DNA of 64,000 nt from Azorhizobium caulinodans ORS 571 (GTDB lineage Bacteria; Pseudomonadota; Alphaproteobacteria; Rhizobiales; Xanthobacteraceae): assembly GCF_000010525.1 (NCBI RefSeq), contig NC_009937.1, forward strand, positions 3,539,501-3,603,500, given 5' to 3'. The notes under the pieces are model-generated. The model searched no databases. It was not told the origin of the DNA and saw nothing but the letters and a program-made list of their open reading frames with translations. Made by a program: the position numbers and the translations under genes. This document shows, piece after piece, positions 48,895 through 57,464 of this stretch; positions within the stretch are counted from its first letter, which is position 1, and each line of letters opens with the position of its first letter.

Positions 48895-49560
48895 TCACGC
48901 CAGCGAGAGTTCCCCGCACTCATCCCCAGCAAACAGCCGCGCCGGCATCTCGGGACTCCAGTCCATGTCCACATGACAGGGCGCAGCCTCCATCCGGTCG
49001 ATCCAGCCACGCACGTTGGGGAAACCGGCGAGATCGAAGTCGCCTTCATGGGCCACATGCGTGTGGGCATAGAGGGCGATGTCCGCGATGGTCAGGCTCT
49101 CGCCCACGAAGAAGGATCGCGCGACCAAGTGCCGCTCCATGACGCGGAGCGCGCCGTACCCCTCTTCCATCCAGCGGTCGATGTCATGAGCGCGCAGGTC
49201 GCGGCCGCCCCGCACCTGCCGCAGCCAGAAACGGGCCTGGGCAATTCCCGGCTCGTGATTGTTCTGCTCGAAGAACATCCAGCGCAGCGTGTCCGCCCGC
49301 GCCACAGGATCGGCCGGCAGGAAGGGCGTGCCCTCGGCGAGATAGAAGAGAATGGCGTTCGATTCGGCGAGGATGTGTCCGTCCTCAAGCTCCAGCAGAG
49401 GCACCCGCCCCTCCGGATTGAGCTGGAGGAATTCGGGCGTGCGATTCTCGCCCGCGAAGATGTCCACCTCCACCAGACGGAACGGCAGGCGGAGCTTCGC
49501 CAGCAGCAGCCGCACCTTGTAGGCATTTCCCGACGAGCGGGTGGAATAGAGCGTCAGCAC
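48895..49560 (-). CDS. Glutathione S-transferase family protein
   Basis: A 221-residue GST. The thioredoxin-like N-terminal domain shows the start LTLYSTRSSGNAYKVRLLLAKLRLPFRLVEVDIF, PEGRVPLLELEDG with the cis-proline, and ESNAILFYLAEG. The helical C-terminal domain is about 85-215. It starts at GTG with a modest GGGA ribosome site. It probably conjugates or reduces small electrophiles with glutathione; the substrate is unknown. It is divergent from aspC. Confidence 0.9.
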   Translation of the reverse strand: MLTLYSTRSSGNAYKVRLLLAKLRLPFRLVEVDIFAGENRTPEFLQLNPEGRVPLLELEDGHILAESNAILFYLAEGTPFLPADPVARADTLRWMFFEQNNHEPGIAQARFWLRQVRGGRDLRAHDIDRWMEEGYGALRVMERHLVARSFFVGESLTIADIALYAHTHVAHEGDFDLAGFPNVRGWIDRMEAAPCHVDMDWSPEMPARLFAGDECGELSLA

Positions 49561-49687
49561 GGCAGGGTCCCGGGTGGTCGGCTGCTAGATGGGCGGAAGC
49601 GGCATCCGGCGCAACCCGCGGACTCATCAAAAGCGCTGCGCAATTCATTCCGCAACATTGCTTGTTCCGGGCGGACGGCTCCATTAG

Positions 49688-51001
<1,314 letters not shown>

Positions 51002-51014
51002 GTTCCAGAAAAAA

Positions 51015-51039
51015 GGAACCTGGGGCCCTCGGGCGCGTT
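51015..51039 (+). promoter_or_regulatory. EcfG-type general stress promoter of the DUF992 array
   Basis: GGAAC (51015-51019) and CGTT (51036-51039) with a 16-nt spacer match the EcfG consensus. It lies 82 bp before the first DUF992 start codon. The leader contains an 8-bp hairpin (CCCACCCG-CAA-CGGGTGGG at 51070-51088) and GGAGGAAGG as ribosome site. Confidence 0.75.
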
Positions 51040-51120
51040 GGCGAACGGTTGAGACCGAGCTAAGGCTTGCCCACCCGCAACGGGTGGGTAACCCTCTGGG
51101 CCCGTTTGGAGGAAGGCACT

Positions 51121-51603
51121 ATGAAGACTGTCTTTAAGGCTGGCATTGCCGCCGCGCTCGCTTGCGCTGGCATCGCGTTCGCTGCCCCCGCTTCGGCCGC
51201 GAACATCCAGGTGGGCACCCTCGTGTGCACCGTCGCGCCCAACGTCAGCTTCGTGATCGGCTCGGTCCGGCAGCTCGACTGCAACTTCCGTCCGAGCGTG
51301 CGCGGCGCCAAGGCCGGCAAGTATGCCGGCACGGTCCGCCGCTTCGGCCTCGACGTTGGCATCTCCGGCCAGCAGACGCTGGTGTGGGGCGTGCTCGCCC
51401 CGACCCGCCGCGTCTCTCCGGGCGACCTCGCCGGCACCTATGTGGGCGCCACCGCGAACGCCGCCGTCGGCCTCGGTGTGGGAGCCAATGCGCTTGTGGG
51501 TGGCTCGCGCAACTCCTTCACCCTGCAGCCGGTCTCGGTTGAAGGCGGCACGGGCCTCAATGTCGGCCTGACCGTCTCCGACCTCACGCTCACCGCGCGC
51601 TGA
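51121..51603 (+). CDS. DUF992 exported protein, copy 1
   Basis: A 160-residue protein of the DUF992 family. The Sec signal peptide ends in SAAN or SAA (FAAPASAA). The mature chain has the family pattern: VGTLVCTVAPNVSFVIGSVRQLDCNF (two cysteines), then YAGTVRRFGLDVG, VWGVLAPTRRVSPGDLAGTYVGATANAAVGLGVGANALVGG and SFTLQPVSVEGGTGLNVG. These are beta-rich, probably periplasmic or outer-membrane proteins of unknown role, found mainly in Hyphomicrobiales. The first of three tandem copies. Its promoter has an EcfG-type motif. Confidence 0.9.
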   Translation: MKTVFKAGIAAALACAGIAFAAPASAANIQVGTLVCTVAPNVSFVIGSVRQLDCNFRPSVRGAKAGKYAGTVRRFGLDVGISGQQTLVWGVLAPTRRVSPGDLAGTYVGATANAAVGLGVGANALVGGSRNSFTLQPVSVEGGTGLNVGLTVSDLTLTAR

Positions 51604-51613
51604 TCGAACTTCC

Positions 51614-51640
51614 GCCCCCTGTCCAGCGTGGACAGGGGGC
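51614..51640 (+). terminator. Hairpin between DUF992 copies 1 and 2
   Basis: A perfect 12-bp stem (GCCCCCTGTCCA at 51614-51625 with 51629-51640) and a GCG loop, 10 bp after copy 1. No T tract, so it may reduce rather than block read-through. A second smaller dyad (GGCCGGT-CCG-ACCGGCC, 51650-51666) follows. Confidence 0.5.
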
Positions 51641-51685
51641 GTCACTTCCGGCCGGTCCGACCGGCCGCTTCATTGGGGGATTCCC

Positions 51686-52216
51686 ATGCGTCTCATGTCT
51701 GTTCTCTCCGCCGCCGCCGTGGTCGGTGCGGCGTTCGCTGCTGCCCCGGCTTCCGCGCAGACCGCGCCGAAGGTCCAGGTCGGCGTCCTGTCGTGCAAGG
51801 TGGCTCCGGGCGTCGGCCTGGTGTTCGCCTCCAGCCGCCAGATCTCCTGCGACTTCCTGACCGGCACCCCGACCGCCCCGGTCGTCTCCGCCCAGTACAC
51901 CGGCACCGTGAACCGCTACGGCGTCGACCTCGGCGCCACCGGCGCCGGCACGCTGCAGTGGGGCGTGTTCGCGCCGTCCACCTCGCCCAAGGCTGTCGAC
52001 CTGACCGGCAAGTATGTCGGCGCGACCGCGAATGTGGCCGTGGGCTTCGGCGGCGGCGCCAACGTGCTGCTCGGCGGCTCCAACCAGACCATCGCCCTTC
52101 AGCCCGTCTCCGTGGAAGGCATGACCGGCCTCACCGTCGCGGCTGGCATCGGCGACCTGACCCTCACGCCCGTCCCGGCTGCCAAGCCGGCCAAGCGCGC
52201 CAAGTACGTCAAGTGA
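51686..52216 (+). CDS. DUF992 exported protein, copy 2
   Basis: A 176-residue DUF992 protein. The signal peptide (ending APASAQ) is followed by VGVLSCKVAPGVGLVFASSRQISCDF with the conserved cysteine pair, YTGTVNRYGVDLGATGAGTLQWGVFAPS, and GKYVGATANVAVGFGGGANVLLGGSNQTIALQPVSVEG. It closely parallels copies 1 and 3, with an added lysine-rich tail (AAKPAKRAKYVK). The upstream gap of 82 bp contains hairpins but no recognisable promoter, so it is probably read from the promoter of copy 1. Confidence 0.9.
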   Translation: MRLMSVLSAAAVVGAAFAAAPASAQTAPKVQVGVLSCKVAPGVGLVFASSRQISCDFLTGTPTAPVVSAQYTGTVNRYGVDLGATGAGTLQWGVFAPSTSPKAVDLTGKYVGATANVAVGFGGGANVLLGGSNQTIALQPVSVEGMTGLTVAAGIGDLTLTPVPAAKPAKRAKYVK

Positions 52217-52257
52217 GCCTGTCCGGCCTGCCGGATCGCTCGGGGGAGGCGCGGCGC

Positions 52258-52896
52258 ATGCCGCCGCGCTTCCTCTCAGGCGCGCTCGCCCTCCTGCTGA
52301 CCGGCCTCGCCGTCCCGGCGGCCGTCGCGCAGGACCAGGGCTCCGGCCGCAAGTCCATGACGTTCCAGCCCGTGCCGCGCACCGCCTCCCCGGCTCTCAC
52401 GGCGACGGACCCGGCCGCAGTGCCGCCGGTCGCCCCGGCAGAACCGGCTCCGGTCCCTGCGACGGCCGACAAGGGTCCGACGCGCGTCCAGAGCGGCCTC
52501 CTGGAATGCCGCGGTGAAAGCGCGACCGCCTATGGCCTTGGCTCGACTCGCACCGTGAGCTGCGAATACCGGCCGGCCTCGGGACAGAATCAGTATTACA
52601 CCGGCACCCTCAACCGGGCCGGCCTCGATTTCGGCGTCTCCGACCAGCCGAGCATGCTCTGGATGGTGCTCGCCACCTCCGGCCGCCTCGGCCCCGGTGC
52701 CCTCGCCGGCGAATATGTGGGCTTCACCAGCGGCGCCGCGCTCGGTTCCGGCTTCTCCGCCAACGTTCTGGTGGCCAAGGACGCGAACACCGGCATCGCC
52801 CTCCAGCCGCTCAGCGTTTCGGCCGAGAACGGCCTCAGCATCTCGGTGGCTGCCGCAAGCCTGACCCTCCAGCCCTCCGGCCCGCCCAAGCACTGA
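52258..52896 (+). CDS. DUF992 exported protein, copy 3 with proline-rich insert
   Basis: A 212-residue DUF992 protein. After the signal peptide (ending AAVAQ) it carries an extra spacer of about 50 residues rich in proline and alanine (PPVAPAEPAPVPATADKG). The DUF992 core follows (VQSGLLECRGESATAYGLGSTRTVSCEYR with both cysteines, YTGTLNRAGLDFGVSDQPSMLWMVLA, GEYVGFTSGAALGSGFSANVLVAKD). The ATG at 52258 is preceded by GGGGGAGG. It is more divergent than copies 1 and 2. It is followed by msrP after 78 bp. Confidence 0.88.
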   Translation: MPPRFLSGALALLLTGLAVPAAVAQDQGSGRKSMTFQPVPRTASPALTATDPAAVPPVAPAEPAPVPATADKGPTRVQSGLLECRGESATAYGLGSTRTVSCEYRPASGQNQYYTGTLNRAGLDFGVSDQPSMLWMVLATSGRLGPGALAGEYVGFTSGAALGSGFSANVLVAKDANTGIALQPLSVSAENGLSISVAAASLTLQPSGPPKH

Positions 52897-52974
52897 CCGT
52901 GCCTTTACGAAACACGGCCGTTTGAATTGCGCGCGGCCGCCGCGCGCATGATCCTCCGCCCAACGGAGGATTGC

Positions 52975-53937
52975 ATGCTCATCAAGTCGAAGCGCGGCTG
53001 GGAAATTCCCGAACATCTTGCGACACCGGAAGGCATCTTCCTGTCGCGGCGGCGCCTGCTTGGGGCGGGCGCCGGACTGATCGGCGCCAGCCTGCTGCCG
53101 GGCGTTGCCCAGGCCGCCGAAACCGATCCGTCCGCCAGCCTCTATCCGGCAAAGCGCAACGAGCGTTACACGCTCGACCGCCCCATGACGCCGGAGAAGG
53201 ACGCAAGCTCGGTCAACAATTACTATGAGTTCGGCACCAACTATGACGTCGGCCGCGCCGCCGCCAAACTGAAGGTGCGGCCCTGGACCGTGACCATCGA
53301 CGGCATGGTGGAACAGCCCCGGCAGGTGGGCATCGACGATCTCCTGAAGGCGATGACGCTGGAAGAACGCCTCTATCGCCACCGCTGCGTCGAGGCCTGG
53401 TCCATGGCCGTTCCCTGGACCGGCTTTCCAATGAAGGCCTTCGTCGATTACGCCCGTCCGCTCTCGGGCGCGAAATACGTGCGCATGGAGACCTTCCTCG
53501 ATCGCGACGTGGCGCCCGGCCAGTCCGGCCGCTTCTATCCCTGGCCCTATGTGGAGGGCCTGACGATGGCCGAGGCGACCAACGAACTCGCCTTCCTTGT
53601 CACCGGCGTCTACGGCAAGCCCGCCCAGAACCAGTTCGGCGCACCGCTGCGGCTGGCAACGCCCTGGAAATACGGCTTCAAGTCCATCAAGGCGATCGTG
53701 AAGTTCACCTTCACCGACCAGCGGCCCAAGAGCTTCTGGGAAGTGGTGCAGGGCGCGGAATACGGCTTCTGGGCGAACGTGAACCCGCAGGTGTCGCACC
53801 CCCGCTGGAGCCAGGCGACGGAGAAGGACATAGCCACCGGCGAGCGCCGGCCGACCCTCCTCTACAACGGTTATGGCGAATTCGTTGCCGGCCTCTATGG
53901 CGATCCGGCGCTGAAGGGCGAGAAGCTTTTCATGTGA
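52975..53937 (+). CDS. msrP: Protein-methionine-sulfoxide reductase catalytic subunit MsrP
   Basis: A 320-residue molybdenum-cofactor enzyme of the YedY family that repairs oxidised methionine in periplasmic proteins. The twin-arginine signal (LSRRRLLGAGAGLIGASLLPGVAQA) targets it to the periplasm. The molybdenum ligand is C138 in HRCVEAWSM. The pattern NNYYEFGTNY, WTVTIDGMVEQPR and the C-terminal HPRWSQATEK are typical. Its usual membrane partner MsrQ is not next to it in this window. It lies downstream of the DUF992 array, as part of an envelope-protection cluster by inference. Confidence 0.95.
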   Translation: MLIKSKRGWEIPEHLATPEGIFLSRRRLLGAGAGLIGASLLPGVAQAAETDPSASLYPAKRNERYTLDRPMTPEKDASSVNNYYEFGTNYDVGRAAAKLKVRPWTVTIDGMVEQPRQVGIDDLLKAMTLEERLYRHRCVEAWSMAVPWTGFPMKAFVDYARPLSGAKYVRMETFLDRDVAPGQSGRFYPWPYVEGLTMAEATNELAFLVTGVYGKPAQNQFGAPLRLATPWKYGFKSIKAIVKFTFTDQRPKSFWEVVQGAEYGFWANVNPQVSHPRWSQATEKDIATGERRPTLLYNGYGEFVAGLYGDPALKGEKLFM

Positions 53938-53981
53938 GCGGTAATCCCGCGCTGTGCCGCGCGAAATTTAAAAATGTGTTG

Positions 53982-54007
53982 CACGCCAGCGCTTGACCGT
54001 TGGCGTG
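53982..54007. terminator. Hairpin between msrP and the four-cysteine protein gene
   Basis: CACGCCAGCG (53982-53991) and CGTTGGCGTG (53998-54007) pair as a 10-bp stem with one G-T wobble around CTTGAC. It lies 44 bp after the msrP stop. No T tract, so termination is possible but unproven. Confidence 0.4.
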
Positions 54008-54051
54008 CCCGGGGCCATCGTCCGCGCAACATGGTGATGCAGGAGAAGACG

Positions 54052-54519
54052 ATGGCTCGAACGGTGCGCAAGGCATTGGCTCAGGCCGGTATGGCTGCCG
54101 CGCTGGTGCTCGCGAGTGTCGTCGCGCCCGCGCATGCCCAGAGCCTGCTCGAGAAGAATTTCTGGCTTCCGAACAGCAAGTTCACCGGCAATGTGCCCGC
54201 GTGCAGCGAGCCCCTCGCGCTCGGCACCATCTCCAACCACTTCGCCGAGACGGAGCGGATGTACTGGCACAACGGCGCCAACATCGTCAGCTATTCCAAC
54301 GTCAAGGAAATCGCCGACAAGCCGTGGGGCGAGGGCTTCGTGCCGCGCCGCTACTGCCAGGCGACGATCGTCACCAACGACACCAAGCAGCACACCATCT
54401 ATTACTCGATCATCGAGGATGGCGGCTGGCAGAACATGACCTGGGGCGTCGAGTGGTGCATCCCGGAGTATGACCGGGAATTCGCCTACGCGCCCAAGTG
54501 CACCATGGCCCGTCCGTGA
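54052..54519 (+). CDS. Exported four-cysteine protein, coupled to RNase T2
   Basis: A 155-residue protein with a Sec signal peptide ([17 protein letters not shown]). The mature part has exactly four cysteines (PACSEP, RRYCQA, EWCIPE, PKCTMARP), suggesting two disulfides. It is rich in aromatic residues (RMYWHNGANIVSYSN, TIYYSIIEDGGWQNMTWGVEW). No known family recognised. AGGAGAAG precedes the ATG. The last codons overlap the start of the RNase T2 gene (GTGA at 54516-54519). That tight coupling suggests a functional link with the secreted ribonuclease, such as regulation or folding, but this is only an inference. Confidence 0.75.
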   Translation: MARTVRKALAQAGMAAALVLASVVAPAHAQSLLEKNFWLPNSKFTGNVPACSEPLALGTISNHFAETERMYWHNGANIVSYSNVKEIADKPWGEGFVPRRYCQATIVTNDTKQHTIYYSIIEDGGWQNMTWGVEWCIPEYDREFAYAPKCTMARP

Positions 54520-55154
54520 GGCTTCTCGCCGGCTTGCTGCTGCTTCTGGCGACGGCAACCGGCGCGTTCGCCGCCGAGGATAGACCGGGCGCGTTCGATT
54601 TCTACGTTCTCTCCCTCTCCTGGTCGCCCAGCTATTGCGCCACGCGCGACAGGCCGGACGGCCTGCAATGCGGCGGCCCCCGCCCCTTCGCCTTCGTCGT
54701 GCACGGCCTGTGGCCGCAGTATGAGAAAGGCTATCCGCAGGATTGCGATCGCTCGGCGCCGCGCCTGCCCCAGCGCCAGATCGACGGCATGCTCGACCTG
54801 ATGCCGAGCCCCGGCCTCGTCATCCATGAGTGGCGCAAGCACGGCACCTGCTCGGGCCTTTCGGCGACCGCCTATTTCGACCTCGTGCGCAGCGCCCGCG
54901 CCAAGGTTGAGATCCCGCCGTCCTATGTAAACCCGACGGACTATCGCATGGTCTCGCCGGCCGAGGTGGAGACCGCCTTCATCGCCGCCAATCCGGGCCT
55001 AGAGGCCAACATGCTGTCGGTGGACTGCGACAAGACGCGGCTGCGCGAAGTGCGCATCTGCCTCTCCAAGTCGCTCACCTTCCGCCCCTGCCCCGAGGTG
55101 GACGCCAAGAGCTGCCCCGCCGGCCGGCGCCTCGCCGTTCCCCCCTTGCGCTGA
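54516..55154 (+). CDS. Ribonuclease T2 family secreted RNase
   Basis: A 212-residue secreted ribonuclease. A Sec signal peptide of about 20 residues precedes DFYVLSLSWSPSYC. Both active-site segments are present: CAS1 FVVHGLWPQ (HGLWP 63-67) and CAS2 IHEWRKHGTCSG (EWRKHG 105-110), so both catalytic histidines are intact. Eight cysteines fit the disulfide-rich fold. RNase T2 cleaves single-stranded RNA in the periplasm or outside the cell, often for nucleotide or phosphate scavenging. The start chosen is the GTG at 54516 that overlaps the previous stop; a GTG at 54498 is an alternative without a better ribosome site. Confidence 0.92.
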   Translation: MRLLAGLLLLLATATGAFAAEDRPGAFDFYVLSLSWSPSYCATRDRPDGLQCGGPRPFAFVVHGLWPQYEKGYPQDCDRSAPRLPQRQIDGMLDLMPSPGLVIHEWRKHGTCSGLSATAYFDLVRSARAKVEIPPSYVNPTDYRMVSPAEVETAFIAANPGLEANMLSVDCDKTRLREVRICLSKSLTFRPCPEVDAKSCPAGRRLAVPPLR

Positions 55155-55179
55155 GGCCGTCTTCCGGCGAAGACGCGGC

Positions 55180-56031
55180 ATGAACTATCGCCACGCCTTC
55201 CACGCCGGAAACCCGGCGGATGTCATGAAGCATGCGACCCTCGCCCGCGTGCTCACCTATCTCGCCAAGAAGGACAACGCCTATCGGGTGATCGACACCC
55301 ATGCGGGCGCGGGCCTCTATGATCTGGCGGGCACGTCGGCCATGAAGACGGGCGAAGCGGAGGCGGGTATCGAGCGGGTGCTGGCAGCGGACCTGCCCGA
55401 ACCGGTGGCGCAGCTTCTGGAGCCCTATCTCGGCGCGGTGCGCACCCTGCGCGAGACGGCCGGTCCCCGGCGCTATCCCGGCTCCCCCGCACTCGCTCTG
55501 GCCCTCGGCCGCCCTCAGGACCGCTTCCTCTTCTGCGAACTGCATGGCGAGGAGCGCCAGAAGCTGGAGAAGGCGGTGGGCCATGACGCCCGCGCCAAGG
55601 TGCTGTCGCAGGACGGGTGGAAGGCGGTCGCCGCCCACCTGCCGCCCCGCGAGCGGCGCGGCGTGCTGCTGATCGACCCGCCCTTCGAGGAGGCCGGCGA
55701 ATTCGGCCGCCTCACCGCCGCGCTGGAGACCGCCGCCCAACGCTTCGCCACCGGCGTGGTGATGCTCTGGTACCCGATCAAGGACCTGATGACGGTGGAT
55801 GCCTTCCGGCGCGACGTCGCCCGCCTCGGCCTGCCCAAGACGCTGCGGGTGGAGATCGATTTCGCGGAAGTGCGCTCGCAGAGCCAGCTCTCCGGCTCGG
55901 GGCTCATCATCCTCAATCCGCCGTTCACGCTTGCTGAGGAGATGCGGACCATCCTCACCGCCATCAATCCGCTGATGGCACGGGACGGCAAGGGCCGCGT
56001 GCGGGTGTCCTGGCTCACGCAAGGCGCATGA
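55180..56031 (+). CDS. rlmJ: 23S rRNA (adenine-2030-N6)-methyltransferase
   Basis: A 283-residue methyltransferase that N6-methylates A2030 of 23S rRNA. The hallmark start NYRHAFHAGNPADVMKH, the SAM motif VIDTHAGAGLYDL and the catalytic LLIDPPFE are present, with later YPIKD and SGLIILNPPFTL segments. The length is normal. It lies 25 bp downstream of the RNase T2 gene and may be cotranscribed, though no functional link is evident. The ribosome site is weak. Confidence 0.93.
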   Translation: MNYRHAFHAGNPADVMKHATLARVLTYLAKKDNAYRVIDTHAGAGLYDLAGTSAMKTGEAEAGIERVLAADLPEPVAQLLEPYLGAVRTLRETAGPRRYPGSPALALALGRPQDRFLFCELHGEERQKLEKAVGHDARAKVLSQDGWKAVAAHLPPRERRGVLLIDPPFEEAGEFGRLTAALETAAQRFATGVVMLWYPIKDLMTVDAFRRDVARLGLPKTLRVEIDFAEVRSQSQLSGSGLIILNPPFTLAEEMRTILTAINPLMARDGKGRVRVSWLTQGA

Positions 56032-56160
56032 CGGGCGCGTCCGCCAGGCGGATTTTGCCCCGGCGACTGCTTCTCACCCCGCCGATCCGGCTTTAGATGG
56101 AACCGGTGGCCAATGCGGCCGCCCAAATCCCCCCGCAACGCGCATCCTTCCGGAGCCGCC

Positions 56161-56754
56161 ATGCCCTTGCGTCTGCGTCACTCTCCCGCTTCGCCCTTCG
56201 TCCGCAAGTGCCGCCTCGCGGCAGCCGTGCTGGGGATTCCGCTCGAACTCGAGCCCTGCGATACGACGGACCCGACCGACAGCATCTCGACCCAGAACCC
56301 GCTGGGCAAAATTCCGGCGCTGCTGCTGGAGGATGGAGAGGTGCTGTTCGATTCGCCGGTGATCGTCGCCTATCTCGACCATCTGGGCGGCAACAAGCTC
56401 ATCCCGGCTGAGCCCAAGGCGCGCTTCGCGGCTCTGAAGCTGGAAGCGCTGGCGGACGGGATGGCCGATGCCGCACTCCTGCAGATCTACGAACACCGCT
56501 ATCGCCCCGAGGGCATGCAGGTGCAGAGCTGGCTGGACAAGCAGGCGGCCAAGGTGTCCCGCGCGCTGGAGTCGCTGGAGGCCAATCCGCCGTCGGAGGC
56601 CCTGACGAACGGCGCCATCGCGCTGGCCAGCGCGCTCGGCTATCTCGACCTGCGCTTCAAGGGGGAATGGCGCTCCGGCCACCCGAAGCTCGTCGCGTGG
56701 CTGGAGGCTTTCAAGGCGAAGGTCCCGGCTTTCGCCGAAACGACCGTCGTCTGA
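56161..56754 (+). CDS. Glutathione S-transferase family protein
   Basis: A 197-residue GST with the N-terminal segment LRLRHSPASPFVRKCRLAAAVLGIPLELEPCDTTD, NPLGKIPALLLEDGEVLFDSPVIVAYLD and a helical C-terminal domain. The active Ser/Cys near residues 10-16 is plausible but not certain. The ATG at 56161 has GGAG about 7 bp upstream; an upstream in-frame start adds a non-conserved leader. Substrate unknown. It stands alone between rlmJ and the DUF1236 gene. Confidence 0.85.
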   Translation: MPLRLRHSPASPFVRKCRLAAAVLGIPLELEPCDTTDPTDSISTQNPLGKIPALLLEDGEVLFDSPVIVAYLDHLGGNKLIPAEPKARFAALKLEALADGMADAALLQIYEHRYRPEGMQVQSWLDKQAAKVSRALESLEANPPSEALTNGAIALASALGYLDLRFKGEWRSGHPKLVAWLEAFKAKVPAFAETTVV

Positions 56755-56805
56755 CATGAAGGACTGCTGCGGCCGGCACGAGGCCGGCCGCACACAGGTT
56801 CAGGG

Positions 56806-57195
56806 TCACTCGATGACCTGGATCACCTTGCGGGTGCGCGGCTCGACGATGACGCGCCGGTCGTTCACCACGGTGTACTCATAGGCGTTGTTGTTCGGGA
56901 TGGTGTAGAGTTGCACGTTGGACGGCAGGGGCTCACCCACCACCACCTCGCGCTCCACGCGCACCGAGGGGCGGCGCTCCTGAATCACGTAGGACCGCAC
57001 CTCCGCCGGCGGCTCCGCCGCCGCGCCGATGGACGCGCCCGCAACGCCGCCGACAACGGCACCCACGGGACCGCCCACCACCGCACCAACGGCCGCGCCA
57101 CCCACGGCGCCCGTCGCGGTCGAAGCCTGCGCGAACGCCGCCACGGGCGTGAGCAGAGACAGGGCTACAGTCGAAGCAAGAATTCCATTTCGCAT
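56806..57195 (-). CDS. DUF1236 exported protein with glycine zipper
   Basis: A 129-residue protein. A signal peptide (ending AFAQA) is followed by a glycine-zipper (GAVGGAAVGAVVGGPVGAVV) that usually inserts into membranes, then the DUF1236-type C terminus (VVVGEPLPSNVQLYTIP, then EYTVVNDRRVIVEPRTRKVIQVI). DUF1236 proteins are envelope proteins of unknown function in Hyphomicrobiales. AGAGGAGAT is the ribosome site. An EcfG-type promoter motif lies 36 bp upstream, indicating general stress control. No downstream gene on the same strand. Confidence 0.85.
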   Translation of the reverse strand: MRNGILASTVALSLLTPVAAFAQASTATGAVGGAAVGAVVGGPVGAVVGGVAGASIGAAAEPPAEVRSYVIQERRPSVRVEREVVVGEPLPSNVQLYTIPNNNAYEYTVVNDRRVIVEPRTRKVIQVIE

Positions 57196-57230
57196 GGTTC
57201 ATCTCCTCTGATGACCGAACCACGCTTTCC

Positions 57231-57255
57231 AACGTCGCGTTGACTGCTTCGTTCC
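57231..57255 (-). promoter_or_regulatory. EcfG-type general stress promoter of the DUF1236 gene
   Basis: On the minus strand GGAAC (complement of 57251-57255) and CGTT (complement of 57231-57234) have a 16-nt spacer, an exact EcfG match. The predicted transcript start is about 29 nt before the DUF1236 ATG. Confidence 0.75.
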
Positions 57256-57464
57256 CGATTGACCTCAACAGATATTGCGAAGAATTATTCTCTTCGGCTG
57301 CAACTTTCTTATTTTCGCAACAATCCCTGAGCTGGAGCGCGGCTACGGAGACCAAGCCCGCAGCTTCGCCGGCAAGAAGAGAGCGGCCCGCCGCGACGCG
57401 AACTCTCTGCGCGGCAGCGGGCCGGTGGCGCCTCATCTGGGTCAGGTTGACCGGAAGCGTCCGC

